From positions 15,312 through 29,738 of the forward strand of contig DBMG01000187.1 of assembly GCA_002304785.1 (NCBI GenBank): a stretch of 14,427 bases of DNA, read 5' to 3'. Made by a program: the position numbers and the translations under genes. A model generated the notes under the pieces. The model made no database searches and was not told where the DNA came from. It saw only the letters and a program-made list of their open reading frames with translations. The stretch is from Candidatus Accumulibacter sp. UBA704 (GTDB taxonomy: Bacteria > Pseudomonadota > Gammaproteobacteria > Burkholderiales > Rhodocyclaceae). This document shows positions 6,768-13,552 of this stretch, one piece after another; position 1 is the first letter of the stretch, and the number at the start of each line of letters is the position of its first letter.

Positions 6768-8771
6768 GTGTTCTCTTCGATTACGCTGAAAAACAGGCTC
6801 TCAGTCAAGCTTCCTCCGCTCAAGTGGTCGAACTGGTATCTGATCGCGCTCAAGATTGCGATGGGGGCGCTGCTGGTACTGCTGATTGCGCTGTTCGCGG
6901 TTCTTTATGAGAGCGATGCCGAGGAGCGTCGCGCGACGCTGATTGCCGATGTTCTATGGCTAGAGCAAACCTTCAATTTCCACCTCGAAGGACACGCCGA
7001 TCTCCTGCAGCAATTGGTTTCCGACTTGACCCACGAAAAGGACAAGAAGGAATTGTTCCGGGTACGCAGCCAGTACCTGCTGAAGAACTTCCCCGACATC
7101 CTGCAGGTCATCTGGTTCGACGCCTCGGGGAAAGTTCAGCAGAAAGCACCAGCGATCATGCTGCCGCGCCTGGGCGGCGAAATGACCGACGGTGATGCGC
7201 AAAACCAGGCCCTCGAAATGGCCAAGAGGCTCGGCAAGCTCACCTATTCCGACGCTTATTCCACGCCGGCGGGACCGCAGTTCGAGATGTACACGCCGGT
7301 GCTCGTTGAAGGGGCCTATCGTGGATCGATCGTTGTCGTATATTCGGTTAGCGGGATTTTGAAGACTCTCGTGCCCTGGTGGTTTGCCGAGAAATACCAG
7401 ATCCGCATCATGGACAGCGACGGCAGTGAGTTGGCCAGAAAATCGAAGGTCACGAACGCCAATACGACGCTCAGCTACTCCATACCGTTCGAGCCGCCGG
7501 GCTATGGCTTGGTGCTCCGGGTCGATGCCTATCGCGGCAGCAGCAGCTTCGTCGAGATATTGCTGACGACCCTGGTCATCGGTCTCGCCACGTCCGTGCT
7601 CTTGAGTCTGTGGGTTATGCGCGGGCATGTCCGTCGTCGTATCGCAGCCGAGCAGGCGCATCGTTCCGAGTACGCCTTCCGCAAGGCCATGGAAGAATCG
7701 CTCACCGTCGGCATGCGGGCGAAGAACCTCGAAGGATTTATCACTTACGTTAACCCGGCGTTCTGCCAGATGGTCGGTTTCACCGAGGAGGAACTCATCG
7801 GTGTCGGACCATTGATGCCCTACTGGGATCCGAATTTGATGGAACAGAATGTGGCCATCACCGAGGCGGCGGTTCAGGGGAGGGCGCCTCGAGAAGGTGC
7901 CGAGGTCCGGCTGATGCGCAAGGATGGGAGCCGTTTCGATGCGCTTGTTTATGAAGCGCCCCTGATCGATGCCGACGGCAATCACAACGGATGGATGGCT
8001 TCGGTCGTTGATGTCACGGCGCGCAAACGTGCCGAGGATCTGGCTCGCCAGCAGCAGGAGAAACTGCAGGCGACGTCTCGCCTGGTAACCATGGGGGAAA
8101 TGGCATCAAGCCTGGCCCATGAACTCAATCAACCGCTGGCTGCCATAACCAGCTATACCGCTGGATGCCTGAACAGGCTGGAGTCCGGCGCTTTCAGCAG
8201 CGCTGAACTCAAGGAGGCGCTGGGCAAGCTCGCTGTTCAGGCGCAACGCGCCGGACGAATCATTCGGCGGGTCCACGATTTTGTTCGCAAAAGCGAGCCC
8301 AAGCTTGCGCCTTGCAATCTGGTAGAAATTATCGACGACAGCGTCGGACTGATGGAATCCACGTCCAAGCTGGTCAATGTTCGCATTACGCGCGAAATTG
8401 AGTTGTACCCCAGGGAACTGATGGGCGATCGGGTCATGCTCGAACAGGTACTGCTCAATCTCTTGCGCAATGCTATCGAAGCCATGAGTGGCAGCGGTAT
8501 TGGGCAGGAGCGGCGTGTCCTGACCGTCCGACTGGTCCAGCCGGACGACCAGCAAGTGCAGATCCATGTCGTCGATCGCGGCTCCGGCATACCGCGAGAG
8601 ATTCAGGAGAACCTGTTCACGCCTTTCTTCACGACGAAAGCAAGTGGTATGGGGATGGGCCTTAACATCTGTCGCTCGATTATCGAGTTTCATCGTGGCC
8701 GCCTCTGGTTTGAAGAAAATCCGGAAGGTGGTACTGTTTTCATTATTTCGCTTCCGGTAATTAAGCCATGA
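6768..8771 (+). CDS. Membrane sensor histidine kinase, DctS/FixL-like
   Basis: Senses an external signal and phosphorylates the response regulator encoded next to it. In order, the 667-residue product has a membrane helix at about 24-46, a periplasmic sensing region at about 48-260 and a second helix at about 264-284. A PAS domain follows at about 304-420 (FITYVNPAFCQMVGFTEEEL), then the dimerisation/phosphoacceptor domain with H451 in SLAHELNQPLAAI, and the ATPase domain with N568 in LLRNAIEAM, DRGSGIP, FTPFFTTK and GMGMGLNICRSII. The HELNQPLAAI H-box is typical of kinases that pair with FixJ-type regulators, as in DctS/DctR of Rhodobacter. The start is GTG at 6768, the only good start codon after an in-frame stop at 6735; the ribosome site is weak. 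It overlaps the regulator gene by ATGA. A dicarboxylate ligand is inferred from the neighbours. Confidence 0.9.
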   Translation: MFSSITLKNRLSVKLPPLKWSNWYLIALKIAMGALLVLLIALFAVLYESDAEERRATLIADVLWLEQTFNFHLEGHADLLQQLVSDLTHEKDKKELFRVRSQYLLKNFPDILQVIWFDASGKVQQKAPAIMLPRLGGEMTDGDAQNQALEMAKRLGKLTYSDAYSTPAGPQFEMYTPVLVEGAYRGSIVVVYSVSGILKTLVPWWFAEKYQIRIMDSDGSELARKSKVTNANTTLSYSIPFEPPGYGLVLRVDAYRGSSSFVEILLTTLVIGLATSVLLSLWVMRGHVRRRIAAEQAHRSEYAFRKAMEESLTVGMRAKNLEGFITYVNPAFCQMVGFTEEELIGVGPLMPYWDPNLMEQNVAITEAAVQGRAPREGAEVRLMRKDGSRFDALVYEAPLIDADGNHNGWMASVVDVTARKRAEDLARQQQEKLQATSRLVTMGEMASSLAHELNQPLAAITSYTAGCLNRLESGAFSSAELKEALGKLAVQAQRAGRIIRRVHDFVRKSEPKLAPCNLVEIIDDSVGLMESTSKLVNVRITREIELYPRELMGDRVMLEQVLLNLLRNAIEAMSGSGIGQERRVLTVRLVQPDDQQVQIHVVDRGSGIPREIQENLFTPFFTTKASGMGMGLNICRSIIEFHRGRLWFEENPEGGTVFIISLPVIKP

Positions 8772-9382
8772 CACAGTATGTGCATATCGTTGATGATGAT
8801 GAAGCCATTCGCGACTCGTTGAGTTGGCTGTTGCAGTCAAGAAATATTTCCTGTCGCACATATGCTTCCGCCGAGTCGTTTCTCGAAGCATGGGATGCTT
8901 CGTTCGCGGGCTGCCTCCTGCTGGATATCCGGATGGGTGAAATGAGCGGCAACGAGCTGTTCGATCGTCTGGTCGAGCGTGGATGCAAATTGCCGGTGAT
9001 ATTCCTGACAGGTCACGGCGACGTCCCGCTGGCCGTATCTACGTTGAAAAACGGCGCTTTCGACTTTGTCGAAAAACCATGCAACGACAATCAACTCGTC
9101 GACCGCGTCGTTGAAGCCCTGAAGCTCGACGAGGTGAGGCGTCAGGCAGCTGCGTCGGCCGATTCGGTCAATAAGCGCCTGGGAACGTTGACTCCCCGCG
9201 AAAGGCAGGTCATGGATCGAATCCTAGCGGGCAAACTGAACAAGGTGATCGCCGACGATTTGAAGGTATGCATGCGCACCGTGGAGGTTCACCGGGCCAG
9301 TCTGTTCGACAAGATGGGCGTGAAAACTGCCGTCGAATTGGCCAAGATCATCGCCGAGACTCCGGGAAAACCGACCGCCTGA
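8768..9382 (+). CDS. FixJ/NarL-family response regulator, DctR-like
   Basis: Two-domain transcription regulator of 204 residues. The receiver domain has the acidic pocket D9-D10-D11, phosphoacceptor D53 (LLLDIRM), T81 and K103 (EKP), all in place. After a short linker a LuxR-type helix-turn-helix covers about 140-198 (LTPRERQVMDRILAGKLNKVIADDL, then TVEVHRASLFDKMGV). This architecture is that of FixJ, TodT and Rhodobacter DctR, and it acts at sigma-70 promoters, unlike the NtrC-type DctD. The start overlaps the kinase stop, so the two are translationally coupled. Likely targets are the divergent dctP/permease promoters upstream and its own operon; this is inference from position and the repeated CGGTT element. 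The gene is complete and shows nothing odd. Confidence 0.93.
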   Translation: MTQYVHIVDDDEAIRDSLSWLLQSRNISCRTYASAESFLEAWDASFAGCLLLDIRMGEMSGNELFDRLVERGCKLPVIFLTGHGDVPLAVSTLKNGAFDFVEKPCNDNQLVDRVVEALKLDEVRRQAAASADSVNKRLGTLTPRERQVMDRILAGKLNKVIADDLKVCMRTVEVHRASLFDKMGVKTAVELAKIIAETPGKPTA

Positions 9383-9398
9383 ATTTCTTGTCCGGAAT

Positions 9399-9429
9399 AA
9401 AAAAATCCCGCGCCAATTGGCACGGGATT
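9399..9429 (-). terminator. Rho-independent terminator for the binding-protein gene
   Basis: Read on the minus strand, a 7-bp outer stem (9423-9429 with 9404-9410) continues into GCC/GGC around AATT after one mismatch, and ends in a run of T (complement of A9399-9405). It terminates the gene at 9569-10606 after a 3' untranslated stretch of about 140 bases. On the plus strand the same hairpin lies 21 bases after the response-regulator stop but lacks a T-run, so it would work there only weakly. Confidence 0.82.
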
Positions 9430-9435
9430 GAAAGT

Positions 9436-9452
9436 CCCATCGTTGCGATGGG
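9436..9452. repeat. Perfect 7-bp hairpin next to the terminator
   Basis: CCCATCG (9436-9442) and CGATGGG (9446-9452) enclose a 3-base loop. It stands six bases from the terminator hairpin, giving two hairpins in tandem between the convergent response-regulator and binding-protein genes. It may protect RNA 3' ends or help termination on the plus strand. There is no T-run of its own. Confidence 0.5.
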
Positions 9453-9568
9453 TCAGGGAGGGTCAAACATTGTCAGCGGGGGACGCTGAAGCAACGATTG
9501 CAGTCTACGTTTTAGCCGACCCCGGTGTCTGTTGTGCGTTTTAGGCTGTTCTGTGACGGTTTGTAACC

Positions 9569-10606
9569 TCAGCGAGGCAGCGATTCAACCTCTTTCGTCC
9601 AGCGCTCCAGCAGGCGACGGCGCTCCGCGGACTTGCCATATTTCTCGAAGTCATACTTGATAAGGCGTACGTCATCAAGCAGGGGAATGCGCGGATCGGG
9701 TTTGAAAGTCTTGTTGGCCGGCACCTGCAGGCTGTTGGCCATGCCGCCGACAGCCTGGCCTTGCGGACTCATCAGCCAGTCGTAGTACCGTTTGGCCGCT
9801 TCCTTGTTGCGCTGTCCCTTGACCATGGCAATTCCGCCCACCTCGTAGGAGGTGCCTTCACACGGGGCAATGGTCTTGATCGGGTATTTGTTGAAGCGCC
9901 AAGCCTCGAAGTTGAACATGAAGCTGATACCCACCGTTACTTCGCCTTTGGCGACATTGGGCGCCTGTGCCTGTCCGCTGCGGGTGTAGTTGCTGACGTT
10001 CTTGTGCAGCTTCTTCATGTAGTCGAATGCTTGTTCCTCTCCCATCTGCTGAACGAGTCCAGCCAGGATCGTGTAGGCCGTTCCACTCGACGCCGGGTGG
10101 GAAATCTCGATCTCGCCCTTGTATTCCGGCTTGATCACGTCCGCCCAGCACTTCGGTTCGGGGAGTTTCTTCTTCTTAAGCAGTTCGGTATTCATCCCGA
10201 ACCCAATGGCCGAGGTGTAGAAACCGCCGACCATGAATTGCGAGATCCCGTACTGGCGAACGCTCCACTGATGCAGGTCGTTCAGGTAGTCGGGCTTGTA
10301 GGGTTCCAGCAGCCCGAGGTCGGCAGCCTGGAGGAAAGGATCCCCCGTGCCTCCCCACCACAGATCCGTCTTCGGATTGTTGGCTTCGGCGCGCAGTTGC
10401 GCCAGAGCTTCGCCGGTCGGTTTCTTGGTCTGCATGACCTTGATGCCGGTGGCTTTCTGGAATTCGCTGGCGGCCAGGTCGCACCAGGGTTGATCGGTGC
10501 TGCAGATGGCGTTGACCGTGCCTTGCGCCAAGGAGGGTGCTGCATGGATGGCACCCAGGACAACGAGCGCGAAGGATGACTTACGTAGAAAACCTGTTTT
10601 TTTCAT
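9569..10606 (-). CDS. ABC transporter periplasmic substrate-binding protein (AfuA/family 1)
   Basis: Captures a ligand in the periplasm for an ABC importer. Residues 1-27 are a signal peptide (KK, hydrophobic core, SLA before QG). The mature part has the two-lobed family-1 pattern: FQKATGIKVMQTKKPTGEAL, TDLWWGGTGDPFLQAADLGLLEPY, then ISHPASSGTAYTILAGL and APNVAKGEVTVGISFMF. This resembles the Fe(III)/AfuA-like and 2-aminoethylphosphonate/polyamine-like group, but the ligand cannot be assigned. Four cysteines in the mature part could form disulfides. The open frame continues far upstream; ATG at 10606 is chosen because the signal peptide begins there and GAGGT lies just before it. The length of 345 residues is normal. 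No permease or ATPase gene is adjacent, so it is an orphan in this window. Confidence 0.88.
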   Translation of the reverse strand: MKKTGFLRKSSFALVVLGAIHAAPSLAQGTVNAICSTDQPWCDLAASEFQKATGIKVMQTKKPTGEALAQLRAEANNPKTDLWWGGTGDPFLQAADLGLLEPYKPDYLNDLHQWSVRQYGISQFMVGGFYTSAIGFGMNTELLKKKKLPEPKCWADVIKPEYKGEIEISHPASSGTAYTILAGLVQQMGEEQAFDYMKKLHKNVSNYTRSGQAQAPNVAKGEVTVGISFMFNFEAWRFNKYPIKTIAPCEGTSYEVGGIAMVKGQRNKEAAKRYYDWLMSPQGQAVGGMANSLQVPANKTFKPDPRIPLLDDVRLIKYDFEKYGKSAERRRLLERWTKEVESLPR

Positions 10607-10687
10607 GGTGACCTCTTCATGGGATTTGGAATCGTGTCTCGTCGCCGGTCGAAATAACTCGGATTTCCCGGCGATAAGCAAGTTTTC

Positions 10688-10693
10688 AGTATA
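10688..10693 (-). promoter_or_regulatory. Possible -10 box for the binding-protein gene
   Basis: The minus strand reads TATACT, five of six matches to TATAAT, about 82 bases upstream of the start codon. The -35 position (CGGCGG at 17-base spacing) does not match. Weak. Confidence 0.25.
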
Positions 10694-10753
10694 GATACTC
10701 CGACGCAAATCCGCCGGCGTATAAGCAGCACGCGGGCGGGCAACGACATCCGG

Positions 10754-10759
10754 TAGAAT
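10754..10759 (+). promoter_or_regulatory. Possible -10 box for dedA
   Basis: GGTAGAATGCG contains TAGAAT, five of six matches to the -10 consensus. It would start transcription near 10766, about 24 bases before the dedA ATG. No recognisable -35 is present. Confidence 0.4.
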
Positions 10760-10789
10760 GCGCTCTCCAATCTTGTGCAAGACCGTCCA

Positions 10790-11431
10790 ATGGAATACAT
10801 CGCGACCTTCATCGATATCATCCTGCATCTCGACAAGCATTTGGCCATGCTCGTCCAGGATTACGGCGTGTGGATCTACGCGATCCTTTTCGCCATCATT
10901 TTCAGCGAGACGGGGTTCGTCGTGACACCGTTCCTGCCGGGGGATTCGCTGCTTTTCGTTGCCGGCGGGCTGGCCGCTCTCGGCGGCATGGACATCTATA
11001 TACTCGTCGGGTCGCTGGTGGTGGCGGCCACACTGGGGAACATGCTCAATTACCAGATCGGCCGCTATATCGGGCCACGCGTTTTCCAGTGGCAGAACTC
11101 GCGATTTTTCAACAAGGGCGCTTTGCTCAAGACTCAAGTCTTTTACGAACGACACGGAGGCAAGACGCTGGTGATTTCGCGGTTCCTGCCGCTGTTGCGC
11201 ACATTTGCCCCGTTCGTGGCCGGCGTCGGGGCGATGGACTACAGTCGCTTCTTTTTCTTCAATCTGGCCGGGGCCGTCGGCTGGGTGGTGTCGCTGACAC
11301 TGGCGGGCTACTTCTTTGCCAATCTGCCGTGGGTGCAAAAGAACCTGAGCCTGGTGATTGTCGGCATTATTTTCATTTCGCTGATTCCGGTGCTCATCGG
11401 CTGGTGGCAGGAGCGTCGGGCGCGCTCCTGA
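10790..11431 (+). CDS. dedA: DedA-family inner-membrane protein
   Basis: Polytopic membrane protein of the DedA (SNARE-associated/VTT) superfamily. Members are linked to flipping or recycling of lipid carriers such as undecaprenyl phosphate or phospholipids, and to membrane-potential and envelope homeostasis. The 213-residue product has E40 in FSETGF, D52 in PGDSLL, and R131 and R137 in SRFLPLLRTFAPFVAG, the acidic and basic residues known to be essential in E. coli homologues. The C-terminal hydrophobic helix is followed by a basic tail. ATG at 10790 is preferred because its N-terminus lines up with E. coli DedA; an in-frame GTG at 10775 would add five residues. Neither has a clear Shine-Dalgarno site. 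It is divergent from the binding-protein gene and ends seven bases from the convergent phosphoribulokinase stop. Confidence 0.92.
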   Translation: MEYIATFIDIILHLDKHLAMLVQDYGVWIYAILFAIIFSETGFVVTPFLPGDSLLFVAGGLAALGGMDIYILVGSLVVAATLGNMLNYQIGRYIGPRVFQWQNSRFFNKGALLKTQVFYERHGGKTLVISRFLPLLRTFAPFVAGVGAMDYSRFFFFNLAGAVGWVVSLTLAGYFFANLPWVQKNLSLVIVGIIFISLIPVLIGWWQERRARS

Positions 11432-11438
11432 CAGCAAT

Positions 11439-12314
11439 TCATCGGGCGCGGCGTTTGCGGTCCATCAGTTGCAGGATCATCGGGGTAAAGATGATCTGCA
11501 TGGCCAAGCCCATTTTCCCGCCTGGGCAGACAATGATGTTCGGCCGCGACATGAACGAGTCGTGCAGCATGCTCAATAGATAGGGAAAATCAATGCCGCG
11601 CGGGTTGTCGAAGCGGATGACCAGAAAGCTTTCGTCCAGCGATGGAATGTCTTTGGCAATTAATGGGTTGGATGTGTCTACGGTTGGCACGCGCTGGAAG
11701 TTGACGTGGGTGCGCGAGAATTGTGGACAGATGTAGTTGATATAGTCGGGCATGCGGCGCAGGATGGTGTCCATGACCGCTTCGGAAGAGTAGCCCCGCA
11801 ACGCCTTGTCGCGGTGAATCTTCTGGATCCATTCCAGATTGATGATCGGAACGACGCCGACGCGCAGGTCGACGTGGCGGGCGATATCCACCGTGCCGGT
11901 TTGCAGGGCTCCGTGCAACCCTTCATAGAACAGCAGGTCGGTGTTCTCCGGCAGAGACTCCCATGCCGTGAATGTGCCAGGACGCGCCCCATAGCGACCT
12001 GCTTCCTCTTCGTCATGGATGTAATGGCGACGTTTGCCCTGTCCGGTTTCCCCATACTCGCGGAACAGTGCTTCGAGTTCCTCGATCAGATTGGCTTGCG
12101 GACCGAAGTGGCTGAAATGGTTGTTGCCTGCGGCCTCCTCTTCAGCCATCTTGGCGGTCATCGCTGCGCGGTCGTAGCGATGGAAACTGTCACCACCGAT
12201 GAGTTCTGCGTTCAGGTTTTCCCGCCTGAATATGTGCTGGAAAGCGTGGGTGACCGACGAAGTACCTGCCCCCGATGATCCCGTTATGGCAATGATGGGG
12301 TGTTTGATCGACAT
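11439..12314 (-). CDS. cbbP: Phosphoribulokinase (CbbP)
   Basis: Phosphorylates ribulose 5-phosphate with ATP to ribulose 1,5-bisphosphate, the RuBisCO substrate and a committed step of the Calvin cycle, in the cytoplasm. The 291-residue product matches the bacterial octameric class in length. The nucleotide loop GSSGAGTS is at 12-19, the catalytic and substrate residues D42, H45 and R49 are in GDSFHRYDR, and downstream come REYGETGQGKRRHYIHD, LFYEGLHGA, INLEWIQKIHRDKALRGY and FQRVPTVDTSNP. All expected motifs are intact. GGAG nine bases before the ATG is a good ribosome site. It follows the fructose-bisphosphatase gene by 45 bases on the same strand, the cbbF-cbbP order seen in autotrophic proteobacteria. 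No RuBisCO gene is in the window. The enzyme class is typically activated by NADH. Confidence 0.97.
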   Translation of the reverse strand: MSIKHPIIAITGSSGAGTSSVTHAFQHIFRRENLNAELIGGDSFHRYDRAAMTAKMAEEEAAGNNHFSHFGPQANLIEELEALFREYGETGQGKRRHYIHDEEEAGRYGARPGTFTAWESLPENTDLLFYEGLHGALQTGTVDIARHVDLRVGVVPIINLEWIQKIHRDKALRGYSSEAVMDTILRRMPDYINYICPQFSRTHVNFQRVPTVDTSNPLIAKDIPSLDESFLVIRFDNPRGIDFPYLLSMLHDSFMSRPNIIVCPGGKMGLAMQIIFTPMILQLMDRKRRAR

Positions 12315-12359
12315 TCAAATGCTCCGTTCAAAATGTGTACGACTTCTTGCGTAGCCGGC

Positions 12360-13436
12360 TCAATTGGTCCGGAACAAGGATCGGGTGGAGAAAAGGGGAG
12401 AGCTGAAAGGCTTGTCGTCGCCATTCGCGTATTCTGCATGGTAGCGCTCGATTCGTTCAATCTCGGCGCGCGAACCGAGAATGATCGGCGTTCGCTGGTG
12501 CAATTCTTGCGGAACGATCGTGCTGATGCGTTCATGTCCCGTCGACGCCATGCCGCCAGCCTGCTCGATGATCATGGCCATCGGGTTGGCCTTGTGCAGC
12601 AGGTCGGTGCGTCCCGGTGTGCCCGGTTCGCGCGTGTCACGCGGATACAGGAAGATGCCTCCGCGCATGAGTATGCGGTGAACATCGGCAACCATGGCCG
12701 CGGCCCAGCGCATGTTGAAATCCTTGCCGCGAATGCCGCTCTGGCCGGCCAGGCATTCCTCGACATAGCGGCGGATGGGCGGTTCCCAGAAACGCTCCTT
12801 CGAGGTGTTGATCGCGAAACTGCGAGTTTCCTCCGGGATGCGCAGATGCGGGTGAGTGAGCAGGAACTCCCCGATTTCACGGTCGAGGGTGAAACCGTGC
12901 GTTCCCGAGCCTACTGTCAGCACCAGGATCGTTGATGCGCCGTACAGGGTATATCCGGCGGCCACTTGGGCGGTTCCGGGTTGCAGGAAGTCTTTGGTCG
13001 TCACTTCCCCGCTGTGTTCGGGGCAACGCAATACCGAGAAAATGCTGCCGACGGAAAGGTTGACGTCGATATTCGATGACCCGTCGAGAGCATCAAAGAG
13101 CAGCAGGTAGTTTCCCCTTCGGTCGTTGGACGGCGGGGTATAGATGGTGTCCATCTCCGCCGAAGAAATCGCCGCCAGATGCCCCCCCCATTCGCAATGG
13201 TGGAGAAATATCTGGTTGGCCATTTCCTTCAGGGGGCTGGTCGTGCCATCCTGTGGAACGATGGCCGCCCCGTCCTCCTTGCGCAGCGTCAGTTTGCCCA
13301 GAGATACAGTTTGCGAGATTGCTTTGCAGGAACGCACCACGTCGCTGATCAACATGGAGAAGTCACCGGCGATCGCGGGGTTGCTGCGCTGTTCTCCGGT
13401 CAGATATTTATTGACGTTGGTCAGTCCAAATCGCAT
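12360..13436 (-). CDS. cbbF: Class 1 fructose-1,6-bisphosphatase family protein (CbbF-like) with altered metal site
   Basis: By family it hydrolyses fructose 1,6-bisphosphate (and in autotrophs often sedoheptulose bisphosphate) in the Calvin cycle. The 358-residue product aligns along its whole length with CbbF/Fbp. Substrate-side residues look kept: N210 in INTS, R243 in NMRW, and the GGIFLYP strand. D115 and D118 of FDALDGSSNID are present. However, the usual KKLDVLSN reads SPLKEMAN (Asp to K70), SEEM reads SAEM (A93), FDPLDG reads FDALDG (A116), and LLYEANPM reads LLHKANPM (H281, K282). K70, A93 and K282 replace acidic residues that bind or organise Mg in pig and human enzymes. It may be a modified or inactive phosphatase. 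Start: ATG 13436 has GGGAG eight bases upstream; an in-frame TTG at 13469 is less likely. The gene heads the cbbF-cbbP pair. Confidence 0.9.
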   Translation of the reverse strand: MRFGLTNVNKYLTGEQRSNPAIAGDFSMLISDVVRSCKAISQTVSLGKLTLRKEDGAAIVPQDGTTSPLKEMANQIFLHHCEWGGHLAAISSAEMDTIYTPPSNDRRGNYLLLFDALDGSSNIDVNLSVGSIFSVLRCPEHSGEVTTKDFLQPGTAQVAAGYTLYGASTILVLTVGSGTHGFTLDREIGEFLLTHPHLRIPEETRSFAINTSKERFWEPPIRRYVEECLAGQSGIRGKDFNMRWAAAMVADVHRILMRGGIFLYPRDTREPGTPGRTDLLHKANPMAMIIEQAGGMASTGHERISTIVPQELHQRTPIILGSRAEIERIERYHAEYANGDDKPFSSPLFSTRSLFRTN

Positions 13437-13552
13437 GCTGCTACTCCCGGAAAACAGCCGAAAAAACAAATTCAGGTTGAATAGATTGTATTGGTATGAT
13501 AGAAAAATACTAGCTAAACATTTTCCGAATTTTATTTAATTATTGTTTGTTG
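13437..13552. promoter_or_regulatory. AT-rich divergent promoter region, cbbF / LysR gene
   Basis: 116 bases, clearly more AT-rich than the surroundings. It contains an imperfect dyad TAAA (13515-13518) facing TTTA (13535-13538), with TnA/TnT spacing of the kind LysR-type regulators bind. A TACAAT (minus strand, about 50 bases upstream of cbbF) could be the cbbF -10, and TTTAAT (13535-13540) the -10 of the LysR gene, which would overlap the dyad. No good -35 is seen. By family, CbbR would bind here to activate cbbF-cbbP and repress itself. Confidence 0.45.

Noticed and set aside
6698..6910. 70-residue frame starting before the sensor kinase
   Set aside because: Overlaps the kinase start in another frame, no ribosome site, and no homology that I recognise.
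13182..13189. Run of eight C inside cbbF as a possible frameshift or phase-variation site
   Set aside because: The frame and family alignment continue normally on both sides, and a single run gives no evidence of slippage.
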